Assembly: GCA_032622095.1 (NCBI GenBank)
Contig: CP136066.1
Coordinates: 59,986,609-60,050,608, forward strand
Reading direction: 5' to 3'
DNA from: Siphonodentalium dalli
Taxonomy: Eukaryota > Mollusca > Scaphopoda > Gadilida > Siphonodentaliidae
Length of the DNA stretch: 64,000 bases
The position numbers and the translations under genes were made by a program. Position 1 is the first letter of the stretch; each line of letters opens with the position of its first letter. This document shows positions 37,101-42,735 of this stretch, in pieces. The notes under the pieces are model-generated. The model saw only the letters and a list, made by a program, of their open reading frames with translations. It had not been told where the DNA came from and made no database searches.

Positions 37101-39270
37101 GACAACAGCTGAATATACAACAACAATGGCACAGTACAAATATCCAGATTGAAAGTACAAGGCGTACGAAACCGATTGCAAAAAAACCCAGTATACTGTG
37201 TTGCGAGCCAAATGGCTTCATTTATTTTAATAATATCGATTTATTTGTATTTTTTCAATATCGTTTCCATGGAAAGAGGTATTTCTCATATTTCTGTGTA
37301 TATTGGGCCGTTTCGGTATGTGTGTTGAGAAATATTTTAGCACACTGTTAGAGTTATCATAATATGTAAAAGGTATCATTTTAACGAATATACTATCAAA
37401 TAAATGAATCCCCCAGAAAACGCGTGGTATCACCCCAAAATGGCAAAAAATCCACATAACAAACAAGTTTATCCCGTTTCTTACTGGAATTGTTAAAACA
37501 TAGATATCGTGAGAAAATGACACCAAAACAGTATCTGCACCATTGGTTTCAGTTTAAAGAATATGATTAAATTGATATTTAAAGTGTTTTCCTCAAAATG
37601 TACTGATATTATTCACACAACGTTTTCATAGCAACGGCACCACTTTAAATTTGTACAGCAGGGCGAAACATGAAGCAGACATCTTCTACTTTAATATTAT
37701 AATGTTATATAATTTGTCCGAAAAATAAGCTCTTTTCTGGGTCTTGGATGTGTTTGGGCCCTATGGGATTTCACAAGTGTTCGTGGATAAATTACTGTTT
37801 GCAACACACATGATGAAATTACATGCATAGTTGTTTAGTTTGTCTTACAACTCAATATTACTCTAATTTATTATGATCGTTTAACCCTTTACCCAACAGA
37901 AGGGCCCTGTGCCAATGCATTCTCTTATATATGCGAGGCGACCTATGGTCGACTCGCATATATAAGAGAATGCATTGGCACAGGGCATAACTGTAACTAT
38001 CACAATGTGGTCAAGGAGCCGGTTCCAATGATATCCATATTTGTATGGTTCTATTGAGACAGACCGAATATATTTTAGGCTGTTGAAGCTTTATTTGGCC
38101 GGTTTTGGTCGTTTTGTTGGGTAAAGGGTTAAAGTAACATGTTTGTACAGCGTATGTAACAGCTTAAATACATAACAGCTTAAAGTAATGTCTATGTTAT
38201 TATATTTATTATCACATTTTATTGTATCTATGTAATTGTCTTGACATTGTCCTCGAGTGGGTTAATCTCAACTTAATCAATCAATAAACCTATCAATCTG
38301 TCTATACCCACCGATTGCTATAATGTTGGAACTGGGTTGTTCCACCTTGGTGTAAAACATTTTATGACGATACAGAACTACCCAAATGACGTTATAAACA
38401 ATTTCTTTATATTTTTGTCTTATAGCATATCATCCGCTTCTGACAACTACAGACTTGATGCGAGTGGATATGCGATGCGATAACTACGTATACATTGGTG
38501 CCTGAATACTATGTGTTGACGACACTTGTGGGTCTTATTTGCTAGGAGGGGGGTCCACATAATTCTCAAATTCTCCCATTGAACAAGACCCAAATTTCGA
38601 AGTCAATGAACCATTTACACCCCTTGGTTTGGTATCTTCCATCTGGTACCTCATTCTTTCCTTTTGTTGAAATTGTCAAACGTGCATCCCGGCACAAGGT
38701 TGGAATTTTCTGAAATGCCATTCCTGTTCAATAATTTTGACAGAAAGTAAGAACATGTACGATTTTTTTTTATCTAAAACTAAAACTAAAATGTTGTGTC
38801 CAGCATGAAATTTCCAACTGTTGCAAAAAGGGGGAGAAACTCCAAACGATATGTTGCTACGTTCAAATGGCATGCAATTGACGTGCTTCACTGTTTCACA
38901 TTGTGTACATGGACATGGTATTATAAACAGTAACTCTACTGTTTCTGTTTGTAGCATAGGATCCTCTTCTGACAATTACCGACTTGATCTGAGTGGATAT
39001 ACTGGTACAGCTGGAGATGCATTGTTCAACATTTACACCAATCATCATCAGTTCTCAACTCGGGACAGGGATAACGATGGTTGGCCTAATGACTGTGCTA
39101 ACCATTTCACAACTGCAGGATGGATGGGAGCGTGCTTTGCCACGAACCCGAATGGAAAATACTACTCCGCTCCTGGAACGTGCCCGTTTGCCGAAGGGAT
39201 TACTTGGCTTGACTGGAGGGGCCAACTTGTGTCAATGAAAAAATATAAAATCATGTTGCGGCGAACATGA
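9069..39270 (+). CDS. secreted PAN/apple-like + fibrinogen-related domain protein (four exons seen)
   Basis: The gene is assembled as 9069-9387, 24840-24899, 31604-31931 and 38955-39270. Donors are GTAATA, GTACGG and GTAATT; acceptors end in TTTCAG, TTCCAG and TTGTAG. Phases agree at every junction (1, 1, 2), giving an open product of about 340 residues: signal peptide, cysteine-bearing PAN-like segment, linker with one Cys, then a fibrinogen-related domain of about 215 residues. This is close to the usual 215-220. Proteins of this layout are secreted lectin-like recognition molecules in invertebrates; ligand and role here are inference. The gene spans 30 kb because its introns are filled with mobile DNA. 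More small exons could be missed in intron 1. No polyadenylation signal is obvious just after the stop. A functional host gene is the best reading because all four coding pieces are intact. Confidence 0.75.
9388..10185. other. start of intron 1, no gene
   Basis: Non-coding. A 21-bp tandem doublet (GGGAGTCCAATATGACTT units) lies at about 10054-10091, followed by a TA dinucleotide run at 10159-10186. Nothing else recognised. Confidence 0.5.
10187..11036 (+). repeat. dispersed repeat family R1, copy 1 (modular, CA-tailed)
   Basis: It begins CTAGCAGGTGGACCCGAC, continues with several modules of about 130 bp containing TGACCTTGAA...TCAAGGTCA inverted pairs, then TTTCATCGAAATCGGCTCGG, a CA-rich microsatellite (10961-11010) and an AAAATATATAATAGA end. 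The same start, order and end occur at 62539-63409. No coding capacity. Class unknown; the microsatellite tail is the only retroposon-like trait. Confidence 0.75.
11037..11095. repeat. TA and GA microsatellite
   Basis: A TA run followed by GAGAGA-rich sequence. Simple repeat only. Confidence 0.8.
11200..12000. repeat. diverged satellite-like family R2, direct orientation
   Basis: At least four degenerate units share the order GTCATTTGCCACATTTTC, CGGACCGAGCACAGGGTCGA, GTCATNTTCGGACCACTT, CGGCCCAAAATGTTCCGCCC and AGCTGGCCACTTACGA. GGGTCGAGTCAT-like cores are at about 11304, 11428, 11669 and 11928, so spacing is irregular (124 to 260 bp). An inverted fragment lies at about 12183-12231 and more inverted units at 60487-60880. 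The short frames inside are by-products of the repeat. Confidence 0.7.
12235..12672 (+). pseudogene. gag remnant: nucleocapsid zinc knuckles
   Basis: The open frame starts just after a TAA at 12232-12234 where the satellite sequence ends. Two clear knuckles of spacing CX2CX3HX4C occur (CWTCRCDHFARDC and CWVCEGNHLARNC), one residue shorter than the usual CX2CX4HX4C. A third, upstream, degenerate knuckle (CGICACYNH) precedes them. The remainder is basic, Pro/Arg/His-rich. The frame ends at TAG 12670-12672, directly after a slippery heptamer leading into the protease frame. Capsid and matrix are absent. Confidence 0.75.
12663..12669 (+). promoter_or_regulatory. A AAA AAC slippery heptamer, candidate -1 frameshift site
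   Basis: The heptamer AAAAAAC sits in the gag frame exactly as X XXY YYZ (codons AAA AAC) and is immediately followed by the gag stop TAG. Shifting -1 enters the protease frame, which is open from here through the protease ORF. This matches the established retroelement gag-pol frameshift layout. I have not demonstrated a downstream pseudoknot. Confidence 0.65.
12669..13169 (+). pseudogene. gypsy pol: aspartic protease
   Basis: The frame continues from the slippery site. The retropepsin motif LVDSGAEVSL (catalytic Asp) is followed by a hydrophobic strand pattern and MILVRDWL in the place of the second conserved Ile/Leu-Leu-Gly-x-Asp strand. The frame ends at an in-frame TAA (13167-13169); the same frame reopens immediately and carries on to the reverse transcriptase, so the stop is a point lesion rather than a gene end. 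Confidence 0.8.
13170..14762 (+). pseudogene. gypsy pol: reverse transcriptase and start of RNase H
   Basis: In the same frame as the protease. Palm motifs are IRPSSSPYSAP, RFCVDFRQLN, FTAVDLKSGYWQ (first Asp), MPFGLRNAG and YLDDILIYS near 14136. A TAA at 14097-14099 interrupts the frame between the MPFGL and YLDD motifs without changing phase. A pair of compensating shifts lies around 14290-14340, the second at a run of C. The connection region VRSFIGMSNYYRRF is intact. RNase H begins with YTDASD and EKEAYAI, then the frame shifts at about 14730. Confidence 0.85.
14728..15523 (+). pseudogene. gypsy pol: rest of RNase H and integrase zinc domain
   Basis: It continues in another frame after the shift at about 14730: FTIKTDHKPLKYIL supplies the third RNase H acidic residue. 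After a linker, the integrase HHCC module is visible (YHDNNGHVGIDKTH then CYVGKCVTC). The integrase stops making sense after DTPLYSFAK near 15515, where an insertion begins; the true continuation is at about 16450. Confidence 0.85.
15524..16444. mobile_element. 921-bp insertion in the integrase gene with 10-bp target duplication
   Basis: It is flanked by TAAAATTGTG (15514-15523) and TAAATTTGTG (16445-16454), a 10-bp duplication with one mismatch. Removing one copy and the insert restores integrase continuity. The insert holds a 232-bp tandem doublet (15802-16033 and 16034-16266) with only a few differences. No terminal inverted repeat and no poly(A) tail were seen, so its class is unclear. 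The frame that runs from pol into it (to 15703) is read-through. Confidence 0.7.
15802..16266. repeat. 232-bp tandem duplication, two copies
   Basis: Two units of 232 bp, each starting AATAATTTGGAAATA and ending near TATGCAGGTTGATACA. Only a handful of substitutions separate them (for example GAAATAATG versus GAAATAGTG), so the duplication is recent. Each carries CCGCGAAATA and TTCGCCGATAGG. Confidence 0.9.
16445..17810 (+). pseudogene. gypsy pol: integrase catalytic core and C terminus
   Basis: Integrase resumes at LGLDLSDPYPTSLSGN. The catalytic acids are Asp in LGLDLS, Asp in ITDNVSEN (usually TDNGTEN) and Glu in SKVERFHR. A GPY/F-like module follows (KWKPYFRI). No chromodomain. The C-terminal tail is acidic then basic (SDDEDVPLSELKLRLQRRKA), rich in Ser/Arg. 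The frame is open to the TAA at 17808 and would be intact without the upstream insertion. Confidence 0.88.
17811..18861. other. gypsy 3' region between pol and the extra ORF
   Basis: No frame with a recognisable product on either strand. Could include untranslated retroelement sequence. I see no LTR end that I can match elsewhere in the window. Confidence 0.4.
18931..19452 (+). CDS. extra ORF downstream of gypsy pol, PPxY motifs, unrecognised
   Basis: From the ATG at 18931 (context ACCATGG) to the TAA at 19450 gives 173 codons; the open frame extends back to 18862. A TCTTACAG acceptor-like site ends at 18923, eight bases before the ATG, so expression from a spliced RNA is possible. The protein is hydrophilic: a Ser/Asp/Glu-rich N terminus (SDSEDENTSTSDDD), LPPYSD and PPPPYSPP motifs of late-domain type, Arg/Gln/Tyr-rich repeats, and HRCRCCELLRQIIDLL near the C terminus. 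No signal peptide or membrane span, so it is not an envelope. Whether it belongs to the retroelement is inferred from position. The family is unknown to me. Confidence 0.55.
   Translation: MAVEQGSTSCQNLPPYSDSEDENTSTSDDDNTTSHSDVRPSTSRRPHESYLDMMPHMQSPTPNNQPWIQPYNERRRYYTMQSPPPPYSPPRETEDALIDIDTDWYYYSDEPQQPIRTRQRTYTRARQQPYQRHQRTYEQGRPLIHRCRCCELLRQIIDLLRSDGLDLRFQEQL
19453..20400. other. non-coding, clustered GCAGACGACAGG motifs
   Basis: No gene. Between about 20045 and 20195 the motif GCAGACGACAGG with following CGACGAAC recurs four times at irregular spacing. CTAGGTA(C/T) motifs recur near 19695-19810. Could be the 3' end of the gypsy element. Confidence 0.4.
20409..21471. mobile_element. 1.06-kb TIR element, ends rich in GACAACCCGCCCC
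   Basis: The left end carries GACTACCCGCCCCGAGACAA and the right end its exact complement; inverted ends extend about 37 bp. Subterminal GACAACCCGCCCC repeats occur at both ends. Flanks are TTATTTTTG (20400-20408) and ACTTTTTTG (21472-21480), a 9-bp target duplication with mismatches. A related unoccupied sequence at about 21955-22010 reads through this point (TTACTTTTCTGTCAA). No transposase. The 8-9-bp duplication suggests a hAT/MULE-like mobiliser; inference. Confidence 0.75.
20847..21060. repeat. 65-bp tandem repeat, about 3 units
   Basis: Units start at 20847, 20912 and 20977 with AGAATTTAAGAGAATTTAGA and end TTGTTTGTCTATGATAGT; the third is interrupted by an extra segment. It lies inside the TIR element. 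Confidence 0.85.
21481..22000. repeat. direct duplication of about 300-bp sequence with TTCGAATATATATTCGAAGA hairpin
   Basis: The segment around 21565-21640 recurs at 21860-21935 (TTGTACATTTC, CCCGTCTT, GAATATATATTCGA). GTTCGCGAACTGTGTTACTT recurs at about 21755 and 21960, and a third diverged copy at 20385-20408 is interrupted by the TIR element. No coding content. Confidence 0.65.
22010..22445. repeat. GC-rich degenerate minisatellite
   Basis: CACTCTGGCCCA-type motifs recur every few tens of bases on one strand, with much higher GC than the surround. It creates open frames in several phases and both strands, with GNSGPPGLDG-like stretches that look faintly collagenous but lack a sustained Gly-X-Y pattern. 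Confidence 0.6.
22585..24300 (-). mobile_element. 5'-truncated LINE, CR1/L2-like, reverse strand
   Basis: The reverse strand carries the C-terminal part of a LINE ORF2 (24315 down to 23218) followed by a 3' UTR ending with GGAAATAAAAATATG (complement at about 22587-22601). The 5' part, endonuclease and most of the reverse transcriptase are missing. No target-site duplication recognised. Confidence 0.7.
23218..24315 (-). pseudogene. LINE ORF2 C-terminal fragment (RT thumb to C-terminal Cys motif)
   Basis: About 350 residues, uninterrupted. It opens after the catalytic palm: SLKTESLLISRK, then HKHLGLTF and SWGIHIRSML (thumb), YTFIRPILEYASPVWDNC, and a C-terminal CLCGEFETTYHYLFEC (CXCX7HX4C-like), all typical of CR1/L2-like elements. 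No catalytic FADD, so it has no reverse transcriptase activity. The open frame implies a fairly recent truncated insertion. Confidence 0.88.
24840..24899 (+). CDS. exon 2: 20-codon linker exon
   Basis: Sixty nucleotides between a TTTCAG acceptor and a G|GTACGG donor, phase 1 on both sides. It joins exon 1 in frame and leaves a G that combines with AC of exon 3 to make the Asp of the canonical Asp-Cys that opens fibrinogen-related domains. It encodes one cysteine (SYCPDVEET). It is short, so the support is the perfect phase fit rather than homology. Confidence 0.6.
24900..26390. other. intron 2, first part, no gene
   Basis: Non-coding. A 35-bp stretch at about 24974-25010 (ATATGAGTCAATATCAATTT) is inverted at about 29855-29890. 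Short frames (for example 25579-25962) carry no domain. Confidence 0.45.
26391..27790. repeat. foldback-like region built of GTTGGCCCAACGT arrays
   Basis: About four units of 113-124 bp start at 26457, 26579, 26703 and 26816 (GGTTGGGTTG, then CCTTGGTTGGCCCAACGTAT, TCCTCCCAACC, GGAAATATAACGTTGG). A second cluster with TTGGCCCAACGTTG and ATGCCAACCA lies at 27560-27785, largely in inverted orientation. Between them an inverted pair GTTTGTGAGAAACTAC (27330-27345) and its complement (27459-27474) forms an inner foldback. Open frames over the arrays are by-products. Confidence 0.7.
27120..27320 (+). promoter_or_regulatory. CRE-containing promoter-like segment with a tiny possible exon
   Basis: A perfect TGACGTCA (about 27124-27131) is followed 160 bp on by an ATG at 27287 opening 11 codons that end at GAG|GTAGGT, a donor-like site. 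There is no downstream exon that I can attach, and the segment is part of an inner inverted repeat. Weak evidence. Confidence 0.2.
27791..28258. other. non-coding spacer
   Basis: A GTGGTG/GAGGAG-rich stretch gives an open frame (27693-28046) without any domain. Nothing else recognised. Confidence 0.4.
28267..28318. mobile_element. 52-bp micro-element: 23-bp perfect inverted arms, 8-bp duplication
   Basis: Arms CACAGGTCCCCAGAACAAAA (plus ATT) at 28267-28289 and the exact complement at 28296-28318 surround a 6-nt loop. AATATAAT occurs directly on both sides (28259-28266 and 28319-28326); extending into the ends, TGTGAATATAAT is shared. It looks like the two fused ends of an 8-bp-duplicating (hAT-like) transposon. 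Confidence 0.8.
28330..30555. other. intron 2, AT-rich non-coding sequence
   Basis: No gene, repeat array or palindrome that I can defend over 2.2 kb, apart from scattered CTTACTGTAAC and GTGTAAC motifs at 28930-29350. Frames are short and featureless. Confidence 0.5.
30560..31210. mobile_element. foldback element of about 650 bp with G17 run
   Basis: The left arm (about 30580-30755) and right arm (about 31035-31205) are imperfect complements: AGTATTTGCAAACTAAACAT, AGGGTCTACACTCGGTCTAC and TGAGAGATTTGTTTGAA each recur inverted. The inner part also pairs (GTAGCCATTTGCAG at about 30821 and complement at about 30961). A run of 17 G lies at 30805-30821. Non-coding. Confidence 0.7.
31604..31931 (+). 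CDS. exon 3: N-terminal half of fibrinogen-related domain
   Basis: After a TTCCAG acceptor the frame opens with Asp-Cys-Tyr, then SGPYIIRPNG, VCDMDTEGGGWTVIQQRLDG and VDFYKCWADYVAGFG, the hallmark beginning of fibrinogen C-terminal domains. The asparagine/arginine pair usually found in the W..Y..GFG stretch is replaced by KCWADY. An extra Cys pair (CASAC) occurs before EYWLGLDWIHLL. The exon ends AG|GTAATT in phase 2. Confidence 0.88.
31932..32743. other. start of intron 3, no gene
   Basis: Non-coding; nothing recognised beyond short AT-rich runs. Confidence 0.5.
32744..34327 (-). mobile_element. 5'-truncated LINE tail flanked by a 91-bp direct repeat
   Basis: A 91-bp sequence starting TTCGCAGAACTAAAAGACGA occurs at 32744-32834 and 34237-34327, nearly identical. 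Between them, on the reverse strand, lie the last about 285 codons of a CR1/L2-like ORF2 and a 3' region. The 5' truncation point coincides with the edge of the right copy, as expected if the 91 bp is a long target-site duplication. No poly(A) or poly(T) run at the 3' edge. Confidence 0.7.
33375..34259 (-). pseudogene. LINE ORF2 C-terminal fragment
   Basis: Uninterrupted. Visible motifs are YQLDRKTLEKIYKTYILPLFDYSDVVWDC (shown here only by its known family pattern), WNKIP, and a CSCGNPLEDAYHFFFMC Cys/His motif at the C terminus. It belongs to the same broad family as the fragment at 23.2-24.3 kb but is clearly a different subfamily. The first about ten codons come from the flanking 91-bp repeat rather than the LINE. 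Confidence 0.88.
34597..34750. repeat. two diverged copies of the CCAATGCATTCTC hairpin family
   Basis: The arms GTGCATTCTCTTATATATGC and CATATATAAGATAATGCAC (about 34598-34665) form one hairpin; CATTGCATAATATATG and CATATATAAGAGAATGCA (about 34681-34742) form another. Related palindromes are at 37904-37986 and 44311-44386. Confidence 0.7.
35596..35740. mobile_element. 145-bp palindromic (foldback) element
   Basis: An almost continuous inverted repeat centred near 35668: ATTGTGGTTTTAATCACGAG pairs with its near complement, extending outward through the ACCACGAGT and AGTANCCGA blocks to AATACAC. No coding capacity. Confidence 0.75.
35840..36000. repeat. fragment related to the 53.3-kb foldback arm
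   Basis: The series CGGCCAAATC, AGTTTTCGAGATACCCCTAC, GGTAGAACAAGTT and CGGAATTGGTGG matches the outer part of the arm at 53285-53420, diverged. Confidence 0.6.
36001..37880. other. intron 3, no gene
   Basis: AT-rich, non-coding. No repeat or palindrome recognised. Confidence 0.5.
37885..38128. mobile_element. TTAA-flanked MITE (piggyBac-like ends) carrying an 83-bp palindrome
   Basis: The perfect inverted ends CCCTTTACCCAACA are flanked on both sides by TTAA (37881-37884 and 38129-38132). A TTAA duplication with 5'-CCY ends is the piggyBac pattern. Inside, 37904-37986 is a near-perfect palindrome (GCCCTGTGCCAATGCATTCT and complement). No transposase, so it is non-autonomous. Confidence 0.8.
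38426..38483 (+). pseudogene. truncated duplicate of the last fibrinogen exon
   Basis: Starting exactly after a TTATAG acceptor, about 50 nt match the start of the true last exon (SSASDNYRLD versus SSSDNYRLD), then the frame hits TAA at 38481-38483. It is in the same splice phase as the real exon 530 bp downstream. Similarity does not extend obviously past the GGATAT codons. It reads as a partial exon duplication; if spliced in it would truncate the protein. Confidence 0.7.
38955..39270 (+). CDS. exon 4: C-terminal half of fibrinogen-related domain and stop
   Basis: After a TTGTAG acceptor, one base completes a Ser codon and 104 codons follow to TGA. Visible motifs are YRLDLSGYTGTAGDAL, FSTRDRDNDGWPNDCA (acidic calcium-site region plus Cys), GWMGACF in place of the common GGWWY..C, NPNGKYY, and EGITWLDWRG...SMKKYKIMLR, the standard end of the domain. 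It has an additional Cys (GTCPF). The domain is complete to its C terminus. Confidence 0.88.
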
Positions 39271-42200
39271 TAGGTGTGAAATCAAACCAGGAGTTTGAAC
39301 AAACAGGGGTCAATACTATGAAGCGTTTTCTTTGTAAGATTCTACAATTGTTTGTAAGAAATAACAATGTATCATTCCGCTAATACTATGAACCTATGAT
39401 TACAAACATAAATCACAAATAGTATGTGTTCTTTGTAACTACAATCATCTCCAAATCACAAAGAAGTGTCGAGTACTATGAAAGTTAATTGAAAGTTATA
39501 ACGCGAAGGAACGTGACTAGAAGGTCTTCGTATTGTGTCCAACGTAAATGTTCAGTTTTTCACACCTTCAACCTGCTTCAACCGGATAATATACCCATCT
39601 ATGATACGCAGGAACGTGACGACAAGGGGTCGATTCACCCCCTTGTGAATATGTTTAATCAGCTGGAAATCTCAAGTACAACCCACAGGGACGCCGCAAC
39701 AAGGGGTTGGGTTTGGGTGTCTCGCCCCTCTCCAATCAAGATTTTGTCAACATGTTCAACATTTGGAATTTTGATACCTGACACAACGTGAGTTGGAAAT
39801 TCACAACAACAATAGGTTGAAATTGTTCTCGTAGTTTGATTTTCCAACAATTTATTAGTAGGAATGTGTTGGTTTTAGAACAACTTTTGAATATTTTCCT
39901 CCATTGGTCAAAAGTTTGGATTGAAATGGCCATCATTTAGAAATGCCCAACCTTTGGGAGGGGGCAACTTGGATGTGAGGTACCAGTATGTGTTCTTCGT
40001 AACTACTAAAATATCCCAATCACATGTCATTTTCGAGTAACATGAACATTTGTTGAAAGTTACAACGTAAGGAACGTGTCTATAGAACGTCTTCGCGTAT
40101 AGGGTGTCAAAAATAACCTGTCGATTTCACACGCTTAAACCGGATCACATAGCCATCTCTGATATGCAGGGAAGTAGAGCCCCGCCCCCCACTTGTGAAA
40201 ATGTTTTATCAATGGAAATCTGATGAACAGGGACATGGCGATACTGTTCTTGGGAACATGATGCCCGGCACATTACAACTGGTCACAACGTCTCTGACCA
40301 GTGTTGGTGATTGATTTTGACGGAGTGTCCATTGTGAGTGATACTTGCGGTTTACAGCCAACAGTAGCATGTTACATGTACTTAGCACTATCAACGATAT
40401 CTCCAAGAATGTTAACGGTGAGTGAAGATTTTCCGATTTATTTCTACGCAGGGTGTATATACTGCATTCAGCTATTGTGAACCATCCATCTCAAGTACAA
40501 CCCGCAGGGACTTCGTGACAAGGGGTTGTGTGTCCCCACCCAAACAGGTCTAACATATAAACCAGAACTTAACTCTCACAACAAATGCTAACTTATTTGG
40601 ATAAAAGGTTCTTATTCCATAGACACCACAGACATGTCGGAAAATGAACCAGTTAAACAGACATATACCACAAACTGTGTTTTGGGGAATTTATTGAAAG
40701 TCTGTCCTGCTTTCAACTCGGTCTCTGATGCTGGATTATATATCATTTGGTCAAGTATTGGATTTAGTTGCACACACTTTCCACCAACTTACATTTTCGC
40801 CTTCCCGGTGACTAAGAAAAGTTATGACTTAATATTGGCCATTTCTTTATCGTTATGACTAATATCACCCTAGTAATTTTGATTAATGTTATGCCTCAGT
40901 CATGTTGACTAAACTAAGTTAGTCATCCAGGGAAAACGTTGGACTATCCTATGTTAGTCATGTTGACTAACTTTTTTTATCAGCGTAGAAAAATACTCCC
41001 CTCTTGATATACGATTGCATCGCTATGTGGAATTTATAGGCATTTTGTCTTGGTTCAAAGGGTGCATATTGAAATTATAGGATGGATACCTCATCACCAA
41101 ATGGAGCCCATATATCCACGTCCCTGTCTCGATGGAATGACCACCCCTCCTATAATTGAAAGCCTTAGTACGTCCCTGCTTCGATCATGTGACGGACACC
41201 CCTTAATAAAAAGGAGCCACGTCCCTGCCTCGATGTTATGATAAGATTCAGTTTAAAATCATAGGATGGGCACAATATATATAATGTTGTACCATCAAAA
41301 TAATGTTTGTTTTTCACAAATTGTATGGTTGTAATTTGTGAAAACATTGATACCAAATTAGTTGTAGTACTCGATATCACACAGATTTGTACTTACATTC
41401 ATAATTTACAAATGAACAATTTATTGGTTAACCTTGCGCAGGCATGTGGTCATCAACATACCAATCCGTGTACCAATTGGATATCTCTGATCAGCGATCA
41501 ACCTCTCAACTTATGATTGGTTACTTCTTTTGTAAATTAGGCTTGCCGTGATTCAATATATTGTGAATCACTCACAGGCGACACCTTGCCCTTTAGCAAT
41601 TTACAATAATCAATGGTTGATCTTTGTGAAACTGGCGATATTTTGTTAGCTCATCGTTTCATAGTACCGGCGATATCACTAATCACAAAATAATGACACG
41701 CATTGTAACTTTCCCATAGAAATTGTGTGTCAGTTATTTTAACTTCCACATGTCCGTGTAAATTGATCTAGGTATTCAGACAACATTGGTCACGGGTAAA
41801 TAAGAGCAGAGTTGTGAGTAGAGGTTTGACCCCTCTCCCAGTCTAAGGTAAAACAATAATTTGTATCCCTAACACTCGTAGCATATCGGTGCATTTGACA
41901 TTTAGATGTGGACAATCCTCCCCTCAACTGAAAAAGTAACAACATGCATATTCGGACACAGGGACGTGACTAGTGAGTGTTGCAATCAATCACCAACGTT
42001 GGTCAGAGACGTTGCGACACATATGGATTGGTGGCGACTCGCCCCTCCCTATTCTGAACAGTTGTAACGTTCCAGGCATCATGTTTACAAGAACACTATC
42101 GCCATGTCCCTGTTCATGAGATTTCCATTGATAAAACATTTTCACAAGTGGGGGGGGGGCGGGGCGCTACATTCCTGCGTATCAGAAATGGCTATATGAT

Positions 42201-42488
42201 CCGGATTAATGATGTGAAAACCCCACCTTTAAGTTTCCAATTGCACACATTAAACAAGACCAAACTCCCAGTTTTGCAAAATTTGTACCCATTGGGTTGG
42301 AAGTTACCAGCTGGTACCTCAAGCTCTCCGTCTGTTAACATTTCTAACCTGATACCGGCAATTGTTTGGAGAAGTCCTATCTGATGGCTATTTATACCAT
42401 AATTTTCAACAAAAGTCGAACATAGGCTAGTGATTCAGACTAAATGGTATCCAAACACATTTCTCACTTATTATTGGTTGTGAAATTA
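39271..42488. repeat. non-coding region with long diverged direct and inverted repeats
   Basis: A segment at about 39420-39630 recurs directly at about 39985-40175 (AGTATGTGTTCTT, TGAAAGTTA, AAGGAACGTG, CCGGAT). A segment at about 40185-40330 recurs inverted at about 41985-42185 (CACTTGTGAAAATGTTTTAT, AGGGACATGGCGATA, CAGAGACGTTG). Palindromic GTTAGTCATGTTGACTAAC lies near 40954-40972. The sequence just upstream of the last fibrinogen exon (38580-38830) resembles 42250-42790. No gene. Confidence 0.6.
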
Positions 42489-42735
42489 AACAATAAGGAC
42501 AACGTGAGACAATAAGGACAATGTGAGCTTGTATAATGACAATATGAGACAATAAGGACAATGTGAGCTTGTATAAGGACAATGTGAGACAATAAGGACA
42601 ATGTGAGCTTGTATAATGACAATATGAGACAATAAGGACAATGTGAGCTTGTATAAGGACAATGTGAGACAATAAGGACAATGTGAGCTTGTATAAGGAC
42701 AATATGAGACAATAAGGACAATGTGAGCTTGTAAA
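42489..42735. repeat. 40-bp minisatellite, six units
   Basis: GCTTGTATA landmarks fall at 42527, 42567, 42607, 42647 and 42687 with a last variant at 42727, giving a strict 40-bp period. Each unit combines GACAATGTGAGACAATAAG and GACAATGTGAGCTTGTATAA half-units. Confidence 0.95.
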
